6,206 bases of DNA, taken from positions 1 to 6,206 of the forward strand of contig CAMPIM010000153.1 in NCBI GenBank assembly GCA_946886365.1. The letters are read 5' to 3'. This DNA is from an uncultured Novosphingobium sp. GTDB lineage: Bacteria > Pseudomonadota > Alphaproteobacteria > Sphingomonadales > Sphingomonadaceae. The notes below the pieces were generated by a model. The model had not been told where the DNA came from. It did not search any database and saw nothing but the letters and a program-made list of their open reading frames with translations. Of the stretch, positions 5,740 to 6,206 are shown one piece after another (position 1 is the first letter of the stretch; each line of letters opens with the position of its first letter). The position numbers and the translations under genes were made by a program.

Positions 5740-6206
5740 TCAGCCCTTCTTCAGGTGGCGGCGGCCCAGCAGTTCGGCGATCTGCACCGCGTTCAGCGCA
5801 GCGCCTTTGCGCAGATTGTCACTGACGCACCAGAGGTTCAGGCCATTTTCGATGGTCGAATCCTCGCGGACGCGGCTGACGAAGGTGGCATAATCACCCA
5901 CGCACTCGACGGGGGTGACGTATCCGCCATCCTCACGCTTATCGACGAGCATGATGCCCGGCGCTTCACGCAGGATGTTCTGCGCCTGCTCAGCCGAAAT
6001 CTCGTTCTCGAACTCAATGTTCAGCGCTTCGGAGTGACCGACGAACACGGGAACGCGCACGCAGGTCGCGGTCACCTTCACCTTGGGATCGAGGATCTTC
6101 TTGGTTTCCGCGACCATCTTCCATTCTTCCTTGGTCGAACCATCGTCCAGAAAGACGTCGATGTGCGGGATCACGTTGAAGGCGATCTGCTTGGTGAACT
6201 TCTTCG
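5740..6206 (-). CDS. asd: Aspartate-semialdehyde dehydrogenase, C-terminal part (cut by right edge)
   Basis: Cytosolic NADPH-dependent enzyme that reduces 4-phospho-L-aspartate to L-aspartate 4-semialdehyde, the branch point toward lysine/diaminopimelate (cell wall), threonine and methionine. The window holds 154 residues of the C-terminal part of a protein usually about 340 long; the reading frame is open through position 6206, so no start lies in the window. Fragment blocks: KQIAFNVIPHID (5-16), EEWKMVAETKKILD (26-39), ATCVRVPVFVGHSEA (46-60) and CVSDNLRKGAALNAVQIAE (126-144). The Arg and His in the third block (fragment R50 and H57) keep the seven-residue spacing of the substrate-binding Arg and catalytic His of E. 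coli Asd. The active-site Cys and NADP-binding N-terminus are outside. It appears to lead the operon with the YjdF-like and hydrolase genes; its promoter is beyond the window. Confidence 0.96.
   Translation of the reverse strand, partial: KKFTKQIAFNVIPHIDVFLDDGSTKEEWKMVAETKKILDPKVKVTATCVRVPVFVGHSEALNIEFENEISAEQAQNILREAPGIMLVDKREDGGYVTPVECVGDYATFVSRVREDSTIENGLNLWCVSDNLRKGAALNAVQIAELLGRRHLKKG

Noticed and set aside
1..6206. An adenine/methionine-cycle gene cluster (ahcY, amn, asd) acting as one system
   Set aside because: The three genes lie in separate transcription units and are common housekeeping genes; shared pathway proximity alone does not support a dedicated system.
1..6206. Mobile element, CRISPR, defence or toxin-antitoxin system
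   Set aside because: No transposase, integrase, repeat array, nuclease or small paired genes are visible, and codon use looks even throughout.

Overview
The window looks like an ordinary piece of core chromosome from a high-GC alphaproteobacterium. The best guess is a sphingomonad (Sphingobium, Sphingomonas or Novosphingobium type), judged from protein wording, GC-rich third codon positions and gene order. That placement is my inference; no rRNA or other marker gene is present. Eight genes fill nearly all of it, two of them cut by the window ends. I see no mobile element, CRISPR array, tRNA, rRNA, integrase, toxin-antitoxin pair or defence module.

Layout. Positions 1-2106 hold three minus-strand genes: the N-terminal half of S-adenosylhomocysteine hydrolase (ahcY, cut by the left edge), an unrecognised exported four-cysteine protein (810-1361), and a YqgE/AlgH family protein (1546-2106). 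A 137-bp divergent region follows, then two plus-strand genes: a Prx5-type peroxiredoxin (2244-2726) and AMP nucleosidase amn (2806-4260). Amn meets the last block tail to tail with 16 bp between the stop codons. That block is a tight minus-strand operon reading right to left: asd (aspartate-semialdehyde dehydrogenase, cut by the right edge), a YjdF/DUF2238-like membrane protein, and an alpha/beta hydrolase. The spacings are 9 nt and then a 4-nt ATGA overlap.

How the genes relate. AhcY recycles the product inhibitor of SAM-dependent methylation. Amn breaks AMP to adenine and ribose 5-phosphate. Asd feeds the lysine/diaminopimelate, threonine and methionine branch. These are housekeeping steps that touch methionine and adenine metabolism, but nothing in the sequence shows they form one system. 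The peroxiredoxin is a thiol antioxidant. The YqgE/AlgH and YjdF-like proteins belong to families without a settled role.

The most interesting signals are non-coding. The algH promoter appears to place its transcription start on the A of the ATG, predicting a leaderless mRNA. A strong 10-bp-stem hairpin lies in the 120-nt leader of ahcY and does not match the SAH riboswitch pattern I know. A 10-bp perfect GC stem separates the peroxiredoxin gene from amn. I did not find a convincing undescribed multi-gene system.
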